Notes under the pieces: model-generated | What the model saw: only the letters and a program-made list of their open reading frames with translations | What the model was told of the DNA's origin: nothing | Databases searched by the model: none | Shown: positions 45,255 to 54,498 of the stretch, piece by piece | Position numbering within the stretch: the first letter of the stretch is position 1 | Layout of the letters: the number at the start of each line of letters is the position of its first letter | Translations under genes and position numbers: made by a program | NCBI GenBank assembly: GCA_002711265.1 | Contig: PAGB01000047.1 | Coordinates: 1-61,515 of the forward strand | Direction: 5' to 3' | DNA: 61,515 nucleotides | Source: Rhodospirillaceae bacterium | Lineage (GTDB): Bacteria; Pseudomonadota; Alphaproteobacteria; UBA7985

Positions 45255-45689
45255 GCTCCGGCGCGGGGTCAGAGCCGGTCTTGAAAGACTCAAAACCAGG
45301 CCTCGCGTTGGGCCTGGTGTGACGCTGGGAAATCGTGGCAGTCCGGAACCAGAGATAATTGCGCCGACTTGGCCCCGACCGCGCTTCGCGCGGCAGGGCC
45401 AAGCGTCGCGCAATTTCAGAGTAAAGGCGTCACGGCGGGCGCAGCCCGGCGTGTCCGTTTGACTGCGCGGGGGAGATTTGAAAGCCGCGAAGCGGCGTCA
45501 AATCGAGCCCGCAATTTAGTTCCCGCTAAGCTCAGAACGGCTGCACCTTTGAGCGTGTTGGACACTTTTGGTGGCATGACACCCACAGCGCAGCGTGTTG
45601 GGTGTCCACTGACAGGTGGCGCGCTCGGCCCTCGGCCGCTTCGCGGCCTTCGGCCCTCCCACGCGCAACAGTCAGGCCGTACTCAGCGG
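45255..45689. other. Hairpin-rich non-coding gap after gntK
   Basis: 435 nt with no gene I can support. It holds several perfect hairpins: ACCAGGCC / GGCCTGGT at 45295-45318 (read on the minus strand, followed by TTTT), GACACCCA / TGGGTGTC at 45578-45606, and GGCCGC-TTC-GCGGCC at 45634-45648. Short CGCTTCGCG and GCGAAGCGGC motifs recur near 45380, 45490 and 45640. It separates convergent gntK and the diflavin reductase gene, so terminators are expected; the number of hairpins is unusual. Confidence 0.5.
45295..45318 (-). terminator. Candidate minus-strand intrinsic terminator
   Basis: An 8-bp perfect stem (ACCAGGCC / GGCCTGGT, 8-nt loop) that is followed on the minus strand by TTTTGAGTCTTTC. 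It would end transcription from the diflavin reductase gene about 370 nt upstream, leaving a long 3' untranslated region. Confidence 0.45.
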
Positions 45690-47459
45690 TCAGTAAACAT
45701 CACGGGCGTAGCGCTTGGCCTTCTTCATCGCATTCACGTAGTCGCGCGCGGCGTCCTCATCCATACCGCCCTGCTCGGCGATCACCTGGTGCAGCGCCTC
45801 ATCGACGTCCCGCGCCATCCTCGTCGCGTCCCCACAGACGTAGAAGTGCGCGCCACGCTCGAGCCAGTCGAACAGCGCCTTGCCGTGCTCGACCATGCGA
45901 TGCTGGACGTAGACCTTGTCAGCCTGATCCCGGCTGAAGGCGAGGTCGAGCCGGTTCAGCAGCCCATCCCCGTGCATGGCCTCGAGTTCATCTGAATAGA
46001 TGTAATCGTCGGCCCGGGTCTGGTCACCGAAGAACAGCCAGTTCTCACCGCTTGCCCCCGTCGCCTGCCGCTCCTGCAGGAAGGCACGGAAGGGCGCCAC
46101 GCCGGTCCCCGGGCCAACCATGATGATCGGGGCATCACCCTGCTCTGGCACGCGGAAGTTCTTGTTTGGCGACATGAACACCGACAGCGCATCCCTATCC
46201 GACACCCGCTCGGCCAGATAGCCTGAAGCGACGCCCTGGTGCAGGCGCCGGTTACCACGGAAGCGCACCGTGGAGATGGTCATATGCACGCTATCCCGGT
46301 GCACCTTGGAGGACGACGAAATCGAGTACGCCCGGTGCTGCAGCGGCCGGAACAGGGTCCCGACCTCGTTCAGATCCAGCGAAATCTGCGGAAAGTCGAT
46401 CAGCAGATCGAGCGTATCCTTGTTCCACAGAAAGTCTTCGAGCGTTTCCTTGTCGTTGTGCTCAAGCACATGAGCCAGCTCGCTGTCGCCGGATTTCATG
46501 GCAACCATGGCGACGAAGTCCTTGGTCGGGGTCACGATCTCCCAGTCGCGCAGCAGCAGGTCAGCCAGCGGCTGGTCATGGCCTGGGACGGCGCTGTCCG
46601 CCTTCATCCCCAACCGCTCGAGCCACAGGTCGACCAGCGCAGGATCATTTACTGGCAAGACATTGACGGCGTCTCCGGCCTCATAGGTCGGGGCATCGTC
46701 ACCAACGAGCGCGACCTCGTAGTGGCGGATATCCTTCTTCGAGTTCGGCCCGGACAGCCGGCGGTTGACGCTCAGCTGTGTCGGGAACGGGTTCTTGCGC
46801 GTCCACTTGGACTTGGTGCTGACAGCCGCAGCCGGCGCAGGAACAGCCCCGCCCTCCGCTGGGGCAGCCTCAGCGATCAGCGGCGCAAACTGCGCCATCA
46901 CCGTCTCTGACCAGCCCGCCGCGAGGTCTTCGTAGTCGACATCACAGTCGACACGCTCGGCCAGTCGGGTCGCACCCAGCTGCTCGAAGCGTTTGTCAAT
47001 CATCTTACCAGCCGCACAGAATTCGTCGTAGGCCGTATCCCCCAGCGCCAGCACGGAGAACTTCATCGTCTCCAGCCGCGGTGCGGTCTCGCTCTCCAAC
47101 GCTTCCCAGAACAGGTGCGCGTTGTCCGGCATCTCGCCTTCGCCGTAGGTCGAGGTGATGACCAGCACATTTTCCATGCCGGCCAGATCGTCCATCTCGA
47201 CATCATCGAGCTGATGCATGCGCGACTGCGCCCCGGCCCCGCCCAGCGTCATCACCATGTCTTCAGCCAGACCTTCAGCGTTGCCGGTCTGGGTGCCGAT
47301 GAGAATATCGACAGCGAAGGACGACAGGCCCGAGCCCGGGGTAACGGACATTTCGGCCTGCATGGCCATGCCGGCGTAGTACCCCTGCAGCCAAGCCCGC
47401 TGCTCGGCCGACAGCGGCATGAAATCAGGAATGGTCAGGATCGGTTTAATCGGCATCAT
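45690..47459 (-). CDS. CysJ-type diflavin reductase (sulfite reductase flavoprotein-like)
   Basis: 589 residues from ATG 47459, with GGGGGTGA upstream; TTG 47477 would overlap the preceding stop. The N-terminal flavodoxin domain (GTQTGNAEGLA; STYGEGEMPDNA) binds FMN, the middle domain binds FAD (RAYSISSSS), and the C-terminal domain binds NADPH (GPGTGVAPFRAFLQER; YVCGDATRMA), ending in the CysJ-like RYARDVY. It transfers electrons from NADPH to a partner. Its gene follows a glutamate-synthase-like gene by 14 nt, and neither cysI nor gltD is in the window. It may thus be the electron donor of that synthase, or an ordinary CysJ. Confidence 0.92.
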   Translation of the reverse strand: MMPIKPILTIPDFMPLSAEQRAWLQGYYAGMAMQAEMSVTPGSGLSSFAVDILIGTQTGNAEGLAEDMVMTLGGAGAQSRMHQLDDVEMDDLAGMENVLVITSTYGEGEMPDNAHLFWEALESETAPRLETMKFSVLALGDTAYDEFCAAGKMIDKRFEQLGATRLAERVDCDVDYEDLAAGWSETVMAQFAPLIAEAAPAEGGAVPAPAAAVSTKSKWTRKNPFPTQLSVNRRLSGPNSKKDIRHYEVALVGDDAPTYEAGDAVNVLPVNDPALVDLWLERLGMKADSAVPGHDQPLADLLLRDWEIVTPTKDFVAMVAMKSGDSELAHVLEHNDKETLEDFLWNKDTLDLLIDFPQISLDLNEVGTLFRPLQHRAYSISSSSKVHRDSVHMTISTVRFRGNRRLHQGVASGYLAERVSDRDALSVFMSPNKNFRVPEQGDAPIIMVGPGTGVAPFRAFLQERQATGASGENWLFFGDQTRADDYIYSDELEAMHGDGLLNRLDLAFSRDQADKVYVQHRMVEHGKALFDWLERGAHFYVCGDATRMARDVDEALHQVIAEQGGMDEDAARDYVNAMKKAKRYARDVY

Positions 47460-47473
47460 TGCTTCACCCCCAC

Positions 47474-50400
47474 TCAAGACGCCAGCTTGACGACTTCGGC
47501 GCTCGACGCCTTGGCGAAAAGTTCATCGAGGCTTGGCAGCGTGCCCATACGCTCGGCGTTGAGCCGGTCCTGGTGCGCAATCCACGCAAAGGTCCCGAAA
47601 CCATCGCGCAGGCGAACGTTGCGCAGGTCCAGCGCAGTCTTGTAGTCGCGCATCCGCTTGTCGGAAATCAGCACCGCCAGTTCTTCATCGCTGTACGAGG
47701 CCAGGGCGGTCTTGGCGAAGGCCGACAGCTTGGAGAGCACGGTGAAGTCCTCAGTGAGGATCAGCTTCTGCACTGCAACATCCATGGACAGCGCAGCAAC
47801 CACCGCGTCCTTGCCCATGGTCTTGGCCAGCCGGTCGCGGGCAACGTTCTGCGCGATGGCGAGCACGGCCGAGGTGTTGACCAGCTCGTACATCTGCTGG
47901 GGGTTGAAATCCGCAGCCTGTGGGTTCGGCACCGCACCACCAAGCATGGGCTCGTGGTCCTTGATGGCCCGCTTGAGCTTGGTCAGCTGGTGGCTGACCA
48001 TGGCAAAGGCCAGCTCGTCCACCAGATCCTTGCGCGAGCGCACGGCCACGATGTGCTGGTAGTTCTGGTAGTCCTCCAGCGCCAGCGGCGTGGCATAGCG
48101 GAAGTGTGCAACCTCGGCCTCCCAGTTCTCCAGAATGCGACGACCCAGCTCGGAATTGGTGTGCGCAACGTGGCGCTCGAGCATAGTGCGCGCTGCCAGA
48201 CGGTGCTCACCGCTGAGCGCGTCCTCAGCCGACAGCGGCGTCAGGCTGACTGAATCCCGGGAGTAGAAGTCATCCAGCTTGCCCTCAGGGTCATACTGGT
48301 AGGCCACCCCGCCCGACATGCCGTTACAAAAGCCATAGCCAAAGCTGCCGAGGTTGAGCACGGCGCCGTTGGTCATGTACTCACAACCAAAGTCCCCCAC
48401 ACCCTCGATCACGGCGGTCGCACCGGAATTGCGCACGCAGAAGCGGTCCCCGGCCTTGCCCTCGACGAACAGCTGACCGCCGGTCGCACCGAACAGGCCG
48501 AAGTTACCGATGAGCGCGTTTTCACGCGTGCCGCCACCGGGCGAGACCACGGCGATGATGCCGCCAGACTGCCCCTTACCGACGCCGTCGTTGGCCGTGC
48601 CGCGCAGGTGCAGGATCATACCGGCGTTGCAGAAGGCGCCGAAGGACTGCCCCGCCGGGCCACTGAGGCGGACGGTGAGGGCTTCGGGCTTGAGCATCCG
48701 GCGGCCGCGGTCGTCGATGTTGATGATCGGCGAGGCCTCGGCGGTCGCAGCCGTCATCTCGTACTGCAGGATGCGCTCGACATCGATGGCGAGCTGGCCA
48801 CCGGTGGTCTTGTTGCGGTTCGAGAGCCGGGGTGCATAGTCGACCTCGATGCCGGTCGAAGCCGGGTCCAGCAGCGCCGGCCGGATCTCTTCGAGCAGCG
48901 CATCATCGACGGTGAAGTTTGCTTCCAGATAGACCGGCTCGGCGATCGGCCGCTCCGGCAGCACCGCCAGCATGCGGTGCATATCCATCTGTCCGACCTG
49001 GTTCTGGTGGGCGAGCAGCTGCAGCAGATCGGTGCGACCACGAGCCTCGCGCAGTGATCTCAGCCCCAGCGCCGCCAGAATGTCCCGCACCTCGTGCGCG
49101 ACGTTGATCAAATACTGGGCCAGCGCGCGCGGATCGCCTTCGAAGGCCTCGGCGTTGGTGGTCAGACCCGCCGGGCACTTGACGTTACAGTTCTTGGCCA
49201 TCACGCACTTGAGCATCATCAGCGCGGTTGTGCCGAACTCGAAGCTGTCCCCCCCCAGCAACGCCGACTTGACGACGTCAGAGCCGGTCTGGTGGGCGCC
49301 CGAGCAGCGCAGGGTCACCTTCTGGCGCAGGCCGGTGCGGCACAGCGCTTGATGCACCTCGGCGAGGCCGATTTCAGCCGCGCGCCCGGTGTTCTTCAGC
49401 GACGTCACCTGTGCAGCGCCGGTCCCGCCGGTGTTCCCGGCGATGTTGATGATGTCAGCCCCGGCCTTGGCCACGCCGACGGCGATGGTGCCGATACCCT
49501 CGGAGGAGACCAGCTTGACGATCACCCGCACCCGCGCAGCCTTACAATCGTGGATAAGCTGCGCGAGGTCTTCGATCGAATAGGTATCGTGATGGGGCGG
49601 CGGTGAAACCAGCTCGACCCCCGGGGTCCCACCCCGGGCAGCGGCAATCTCAACCGTCACCTTTTGGCCGGGCAGCTGACCGCCCTCGCCCGGCTTGGCA
49701 CCCTGGGCGATCTTGATTTCCAGTTCTTCGAGGTTCGGGTCCGCAAGATAGCCGGTCCAGACCCCAAAGCGCCCGGAGGCGATCTGCTTAATCCGGCTGG
49801 CCCGGATGGTGCCGTAGCGGGTGAAGTGCTCCCCACCCTCGCCGGAGTTGGAAAACCCGCCGACCATATTGATGCCGTGGGCGACCGCCTCGTGCGCCGC
49901 TGCGACGAGGGCGCCGTGGGACATGGCCCCACCGGCAAAGGAACGGCAGATTTCGTCGGCTGGCTGGACCTGCGCCCGCGCCAGTGGATCTGCCACTGCT
50001 ACCGCCTTGCCTTCGAAGGCAGTGCCGGCAACCGCCGTCGCCAGACGCTCGGCGTCCAGGCCCTGCACAGCGATATTGATGTTACCGACCGCGTCGAAGG
50101 CCTCCAGCCGCGCCAGAATATCGGCGTCGGTGGCGCAATTGCTCAGGTCAGCAGGCAGCGCCAGAACGTCGCGTAGTGCGGCCGGACGGCGCGCACGTTC
50201 CTTGCCCATCATGTCGATAAAGGCGCGATAGCCAGGTGTCATTTCAAAGCCGTTGATCTCTTCGGCGCTGCGCACGTCGAAGCTGGTGTCGACGTAGGCA
50301 CGGTCATCGATGCCAAAGGCATCGAACAGCCGACTGACGGTGTTCAGCGACATGTCTTCATCGCTTATATCCAGCTCGTTGGCTCGGCTCTCGGCCTTGC

Positions 50401-52855
50401 CCTTCGCGGCCAGCCGGATCGGCTCAGCGGTCAAGTCTTCGAAGCCTCGTACCGCCGCCAGACCGTAGGAATGGCCCGCCCCGTCGTTGCGCTCTTTAAA
50501 CAGCCCCAGCAGCGGAATATCGCCCTCTTCACTGACGCCCAGCGCGTGGCTATGCCAGTCAAAGGCGCTCTTGATCACCGTCTCAAAGCCAACCCCGCCG
50601 ACTGGCGAGTGCATGTTGGGGAAGAATTCGGCCAGTTTGCCCGAATTAGTGTCGAAGAAGTTGGGCTCGAAGAACTCACCACCGATGTAGGACTCGGCCG
50701 TACACAGCCCGACCTTGCCCATGGTCTTCATCAGCGCCTTCTCGCAAGCTTTAACGAACTTGCGGATCGCCGCGTCCTGCTCCTCGGGTGAGCCGTGCTT
50801 GTCCTGCGCCCGGGCGATGACCGACAGCGGCATGACTGCCGACGCGCCGAAGCCCAGCGCCGTGGAGACGTGGTGCGAAGACGCCATCTGGCCGCTTTCC
50901 ACGATGATCGAACCGCGGAACCGAAGACCCTCGGTGATCAGGCGCTGGTTCAGCGCCGCAACCGTGAGGATCAGCGGTAGTGCCGCGCGGGTCTTACTGA
51001 TCCCACGGTCAGAAATAACGATCAGGCCGCCGTGCTCGCGCACGCGCTCGGCCACCGCATCGCAGAGGCGGGACAGCGCGCCCTCCAGCGCCTCGCTGTC
51101 GACCTTAGGGCCGTGGTCGTAGAGCATCTCGAAACGAGCAACCGGTGCCTGTGCCTGCGCCTCCAGCTGGGCCAGTTCGCGCGGGGTCAGCACCGGGGAT
51201 GGGATCACGATCTGCGTTGTCGCAGCGGCAGAGAACATCGGCCGGGCGCCCAGAGCCACACGCAGGGTCATGCCATCGGCCTCACGGATCGAATCAAGCG
51301 GCGGGTTGGTCACTTGCGCAAACCGCTGGCTGAAATACTTCGCCATCCCGCCTTCTTCGTCCGAAAGCGCGTTGATGGCGTACCCATAGCCCATGGCCGA
51401 GACCTTCTCGGCGCCGCTCTGCAACATGGGGTCCATGAGCAGCTTCAGGCTCTCCTGATTGAGGCTGTAGGCGACAAAGCGCTGGTAAGCGTTCAGGCTG
51501 TCATCCAGCGCCGCTTCAGTCGCCGTCGGCACCGGCAGATCGCCGAGGTTGATCCGCGCAGCCTCCAGCAGCGCGCGGTAGTCCTTGCGGCTGGCGAGGT
51601 CTTCGAGCGTCTCCATGGTGTTGAAGGAGCGACCACGGTTGTGGTCGTAGTAGAGCGTACCGCCAGATTCGACCCGGCCGCGCGCGACCACCTTGGCCGA
51701 TGGAAAGTCGATCTGCCCGGCTTCGGACATGGCACAGAGATACTCGTCGGTCTCGATCGAGCGCAGCGGCCGCAGACCCAAACGGTCGAGCCGCGCGCCA
51801 ACGACTTCACCATCGCCGAAAATCACCGCCGCCGGGCCATCGTTTTTCTCTTCATAGAGCGAGAAGTATTCGAGCATATCGCGCACGTGCTGCGGGATCG
51901 ACGGATCATTCTCCCACGCCGGCGGCATCATCGCGATCACGGCCTCGATCATGTCCAGCTCGTCTTCGTGGATGCGGCGGGACAGGGTCTGGTCAAGACG
52001 CGCCGAGTCCGACTGGCCGACCGGCGAGTGGATACGGCGGTTCTTGGTACGGGCGATAGCATCTTCAGACAGACGGTTCTTCTTGTCCGTGTTCAGCTCG
52101 CCGTTGTGGGCCATCTGCCGGAACGGCTGGGCCATGGCGGGCTGGCTGTCGGTGTTGGTGGAAAACCGGGTGTGGAAGAACAACGAGCGGGCCTCGTAGT
52201 CGCTGTCTTGCAGGTCGAGGAAGTAAGGGATGACTTCCCACGAATTCAACTGGCCTTTGAGCACCTGGGTCTTAGACGACAGCGAAATCGGATAGAACCC
52301 GGCGAGGTCTTCGCGGGTGTAGGCCTGCTCTTCGATCTCCAGCAGGATGTCGTAGGCGGCCTGGTCGATCTGCCGCGCGCTCAGGCTGTTGTCATCGGGG
52401 ACAAAGATCCACTGGTGCATGTCGAGCTGTGCCCGTACCGAAGCCTCACGCAGCGCCTCCTTATTCACCGGCACACGGCGCTGACCGATTACGTGAAAGT
52501 CGTAGTGCTTCAGCGCACGGTTGATAATGCCGATGGCTTCATCGTGCATATCGGTCCGCGCGGGCAGGAAGAAATTACCAACGGCGAACTTGCCAAAGGC
52601 GAGTGCGGCTTCGCCGGTCACCTTTTCGAAGAATTTCGGCGACAGATCCACGCAGATTCCGGCACCATCGCCTGTGCCGTCTGCACCCATGCCGCCTCGG
52701 TGAGGGACCGCGCACAGGGCTTCGTGCACCTTCTCGATAATGTCATGCGAGAAGTCGCCGCCTTTGCGGGTCAGGAAACCGACACCGCAGCTGGAGTGAT
52801 CCTCGGCAAAATCGAGCAGGCTAATGGACTCAGAAGCTGGCACACCTGTCTTCAA
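47474..52855 (-). CDS. gltB: Glutamate synthase large-subunit-like protein with C-terminal extension
   Basis: About 1,793 residues, longer than the about 1,500 of standard GltB. An Ntn glutaminase domain begins with the nucleophile Cys23 in HSSCGVGFLTR, after a short propeptide; then come the central domain, the FMN/synthase domain (GRFGVWTGYL; GNTGGTGAAQ) and a 3Fe-4S motif of C-x5-C-x3-C form (CVMAKNCNVKC, residues about 1216-1226), one residue shorter than usual. The GXGXG domain (GNFGLFGATGGQLF) is followed by about 270 extra residues. TTG 52855 has AGGGAG upstream; ATG 52894 is an alternative. The next gene is a diflavin reductase, not gltD. Confidence 0.93.
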   Translation of the reverse strand: MKTGVPASESISLLDFAEDHSSCGVGFLTRKGGDFSHDIIEKVHEALCAVPHRGGMGADGTGDGAGICVDLSPKFFEKVTGEAALAFGKFAVGNFFLPARTDMHDEAIGIINRALKHYDFHVIGQRRVPVNKEALREASVRAQLDMHQWIFVPDDNSLSARQIDQAAYDILLEIEEQAYTREDLAGFYPISLSSKTQVLKGQLNSWEVIPYFLDLQDSDYEARSLFFHTRFSTNTDSQPAMAQPFRQMAHNGELNTDKKNRLSEDAIARTKNRRIHSPVGQSDSARLDQTLSRRIHEDELDMIEAVIAMMPPAWENDPSIPQHVRDMLEYFSLYEEKNDGPAAVIFGDGEVVGARLDRLGLRPLRSIETDEYLCAMSEAGQIDFPSAKVVARGRVESGGTLYYDHNRGRSFNTMETLEDLASRKDYRALLEAARINLGDLPVPTATEAALDDSLNAYQRFVAYSLNQESLKLLMDPMLQSGAEKVSAMGYGYAINALSDEEGGMAKYFSQRFAQVTNPPLDSIREADGMTLRVALGARPMFSAAATTQIVIPSPVLTPRELAQLEAQAQAPVARFEMLYDHGPKVDSEALEGALSRLCDAVAERVREHGGLIVISDRGISKTRAALPLILTVAALNQRLITEGLRFRGSIIVESGQMASSHHVSTALGFGASAVMPLSVIARAQDKHGSPEEQDAAIRKFVKACEKALMKTMGKVGLCTAESYIGGEFFEPNFFDTNSGKLAEFFPNMHSPVGGVGFETVIKSAFDWHSHALGVSEEGDIPLLGLFKERNDGAGHSYGLAAVRGFEDLTAEPIRLAAKGKAESRANELDISDEDMSLNTVSRLFDAFGIDDRAYVDTSFDVRSAEEINGFEMTPGYRAFIDMMGKERARRPAALRDVLALPADLSNCATDADILARLEAFDAVGNINIAVQGLDAERLATAVAGTAFEGKAVAVADPLARAQVQPADEICRSFAGGAMSHGALVAAAHEAVAHGINMVGGFSNSGEGGEHFTRYGTIRASRIKQIASGRFGVWTGYLADPNLEELEIKIAQGAKPGEGGQLPGQKVTVEIAAARGGTPGVELVSPPPHHDTYSIEDLAQLIHDCKAARVRVIVKLVSSEGIGTIAVGVAKAGADIINIAGNTGGTGAAQVTSLKNTGRAAEIGLAEVHQALCRTGLRQKVTLRCSGAHQTGSDVVKSALLGGDSFEFGTTALMMLKCVMAKNCNVKCPAGLTTNAEAFEGDPRALAQYLINVAHEVRDILAALGLRSLREARGRTDLLQLLAHQNQVGQMDMHRMLAVLPERPIAEPVYLEANFTVDDALLEEIRPALLDPASTGIEVDYAPRLSNRNKTTGGQLAIDVERILQYEMTAATAEASPIINIDDRGRRMLKPEALTVRLSGPAGQSFGAFCNAGMILHLRGTANDGVGKGQSGGIIAVVSPGGGTRENALIGNFGLFGATGGQLFVEGKAGDRFCVRNSGATAVIEGVGDFGCEYMTNGAVLNLGSFGYGFCNGMSGGVAYQYDPEGKLDDFYSRDSVSLTPLSAEDALSGEHRLAARTMLERHVAHTNSELGRRILENWEAEVAHFRYATPLALEDYQNYQHIVAVRSRKDLVDELAFAMVSHQLTKLKRAIKDHEPMLGGAVPNPQAADFNPQQMYELVNTSAVLAIAQNVARDRLAKTMGKDAVVAALSMDVAVQKLILTEDFTVLSKLSAFAKTALASYSDEELAVLISDKRMRDYKTALDLRNVRLRDGFGTFAWIAHQDRLNAERMGTLPSLDELFAKASSAEVVKLAS

Positions 52856-53180
52856 ATTGCTTCTCCCTGTGAAGACGCGAATGGGCCCCCCCATCCGCGG
52901 CAGGGGGACCCAAAAAATACGTCTGCATTGCTGACCTATTCCGGCTTCTCTAGCACACTTTCGCCGGATTTGGCTCGTTTAACAGCCATGCAGAAAACTA
53001 TGTTCGCGAAATGCGTGCGAGCAAGCCACGTCGGCGCGGTCTTGTTGCCGCACCGCGCAATATTATTGCTGAAATTCGGGATTTTTGCCCCCGTAGGCGG
53101 CTTGCTTCAGATTATGCGGGAACCTGCCCCTGCTTGAGTGCGCTAGCGTGACGCAGGCCACACGAGACGACGCTCAAACG

Positions 53181-54494
53181 CTACTGCACGGTTCCCATAT
53201 TTAGCAGATTGAGCATCCGCGCCTCGTTGAGGCGGCTAGTCTCTTGGACCACCAGCTCCTGACTGCGGAACCAGGCCTTCTTGGCGTCAATAACGTCGCT
53301 GGTCGTGGCGAGACCCGCACGGCGCTCCTCTTCCACGTCGGCAACACGAGACTGGTTCTGGCGCACCTGCTGCTGCAACTGCCCCACCGAGCGCTCCAGC
53401 GAAACGATATTGTTCCAGCCGAAGGTCACGTTCTCGACCAGGCGTTCGAGCTCAAAGATGTACTCCTGCTGCAGCGCCTTGAGCTCCTCTTCCACCCGGC
53501 GCTGTCCGGCGAACAACCGGTTTCCCTGATAGAGCGGCGCCGACAGGGTCAGCGACACCCCGGATTCATCACCAAAGGAGCCGTTACGCCACCCGCCCGC
53601 GAGCTGACCACGCAAATTAACGCCCGGAAAGCGGCCCCGTTGCGCGGCCTTGACCTCTGCCTGCTTGCCGGCAAGGCGCTGGGCGAAGGCAATGATGTCG
53701 GGGTGGTTGATCTGCGCGCGGGTGGTTGCTTCTTCCAGCGAAGTCGCGCGGTAGGTCAGGTAAAAGGATTCAATCTGAATCTGAGTTACACCCCTCGTGC
53801 GTTGAGCCCCGGTCAGCCGCTGAAGCTGCTGCTGTCCGCGAACGACCTGATACTCGGCGCGGGCGATCTCTGAGCGCGTCAGGGAGATTTCAGTCTCGAC
53901 CTTGCGCAGATCCAAGCGGGTTGCGACCCCTGCATTGACCTGCGCCTGCAGGCCGCCGACCTGCTCCTGCAGGTCCGCGAGCTGGCGGCGGAGAATATCG
54001 AGCAGGTCCTGTTCACGAACCAGCGTCAGGTAGGCTTCGGCGACCTCTTCGGCGATGTCCAGGCGCTTGGAGTCGACCAGCGTCATCTGCGCCTCAGCGA
54101 GGCGTCGGGCCGCCTGCACTTCAGCTCGTGTCTTCCCCCAGTCGAGCAGAGGCTGTTCGACGGCTACGCCCAGAACTTGTGTGCTATCGCCAGAGATCGG
54201 GTTACCAGAAAGATCGGTGACCGAGCGAATGACGGGATAGCGTCCGGCCTTGGCCTGGTCGATCGTGTAGCGTGCGCCCTCGGCCTCGGCGAGCGCAGCC
54301 CCGACGCGGGCATCGCGGCCCAGCGCGTCAGCAATCGCGGTGGCCACCGGGTACTCACCCTGGCCCCCCGCCGGAACGGCGCTTTGTGCCTGCGCTACCA
54401 TGGGCAGAACGAGCACCGCCGCACTCAGGATGGCAGCCGCGGCAAAGCGGGCCAGTCGCCCCCGAATGTCAGCTCCCACGATCTTCAAGGCCAT
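53181..54494 (-). CDS. TolC-family outer-membrane channel of type I secretion
   Basis: 437 residues with a Sec signal peptide (hydrophobic residues 16-35, cleavage after AQA). The two-repeat coiled-coil architecture of TolC is evident from long heptad-rich helices (residues about 130-230 and 335-430), for example QRRVEEELKALQQEYIFELERL. It forms the outer-membrane exit duct. It is the last gene of a three-gene series: ABC transporter, adaptor, then this protein, 4 nt after the adaptor stop. No secreted RTX substrate is encoded nearby. Confidence 0.92.
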   Translation of the reverse strand: MALKIVGADIRGRLARFAAAAILSAAVLVLPMVAQAQSAVPAGGQGEYPVATAIADALGRDARVGAALAEAEGARYTIDQAKAGRYPVIRSVTDLSGNPISGDSTQVLGVAVEQPLLDWGKTRAEVQAARRLAEAQMTLVDSKRLDIAEEVAEAYLTLVREQDLLDILRRQLADLQEQVGGLQAQVNAGVATRLDLRKVETEISLTRSEIARAEYQVVRGQQQLQRLTGAQRTRGVTQIQIESFYLTYRATSLEEATTRAQINHPDIIAFAQRLAGKQAEVKAAQRGRFPGVNLRGQLAGGWRNGSFGDESGVSLTLSAPLYQGNRLFAGQRRVEEELKALQQEYIFELERLVENVTFGWNNIVSLERSVGQLQQQVRQNQSRVADVEEERRAGLATTSDVIDAKKAWFRSQELVVQETSRLNEARMLNLLNMGTVQ

Positions 54495-54498
54495 GCAA

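Noticed and set aside
45369-45995. 208-codon plus-strand frame after gntK
   Set aside because: Runs through hairpin-rich non-coding DNA into the antisense of the diflavin reductase; no domain.
51032-53137. 701-codon open frame antisense to the glutamate-synthase-like gene
   Set aside because: Composition is typical of the complement of a high-GC coding strand; no domain is recognisable, and the opposite strand encodes well-conserved motifs throughout.
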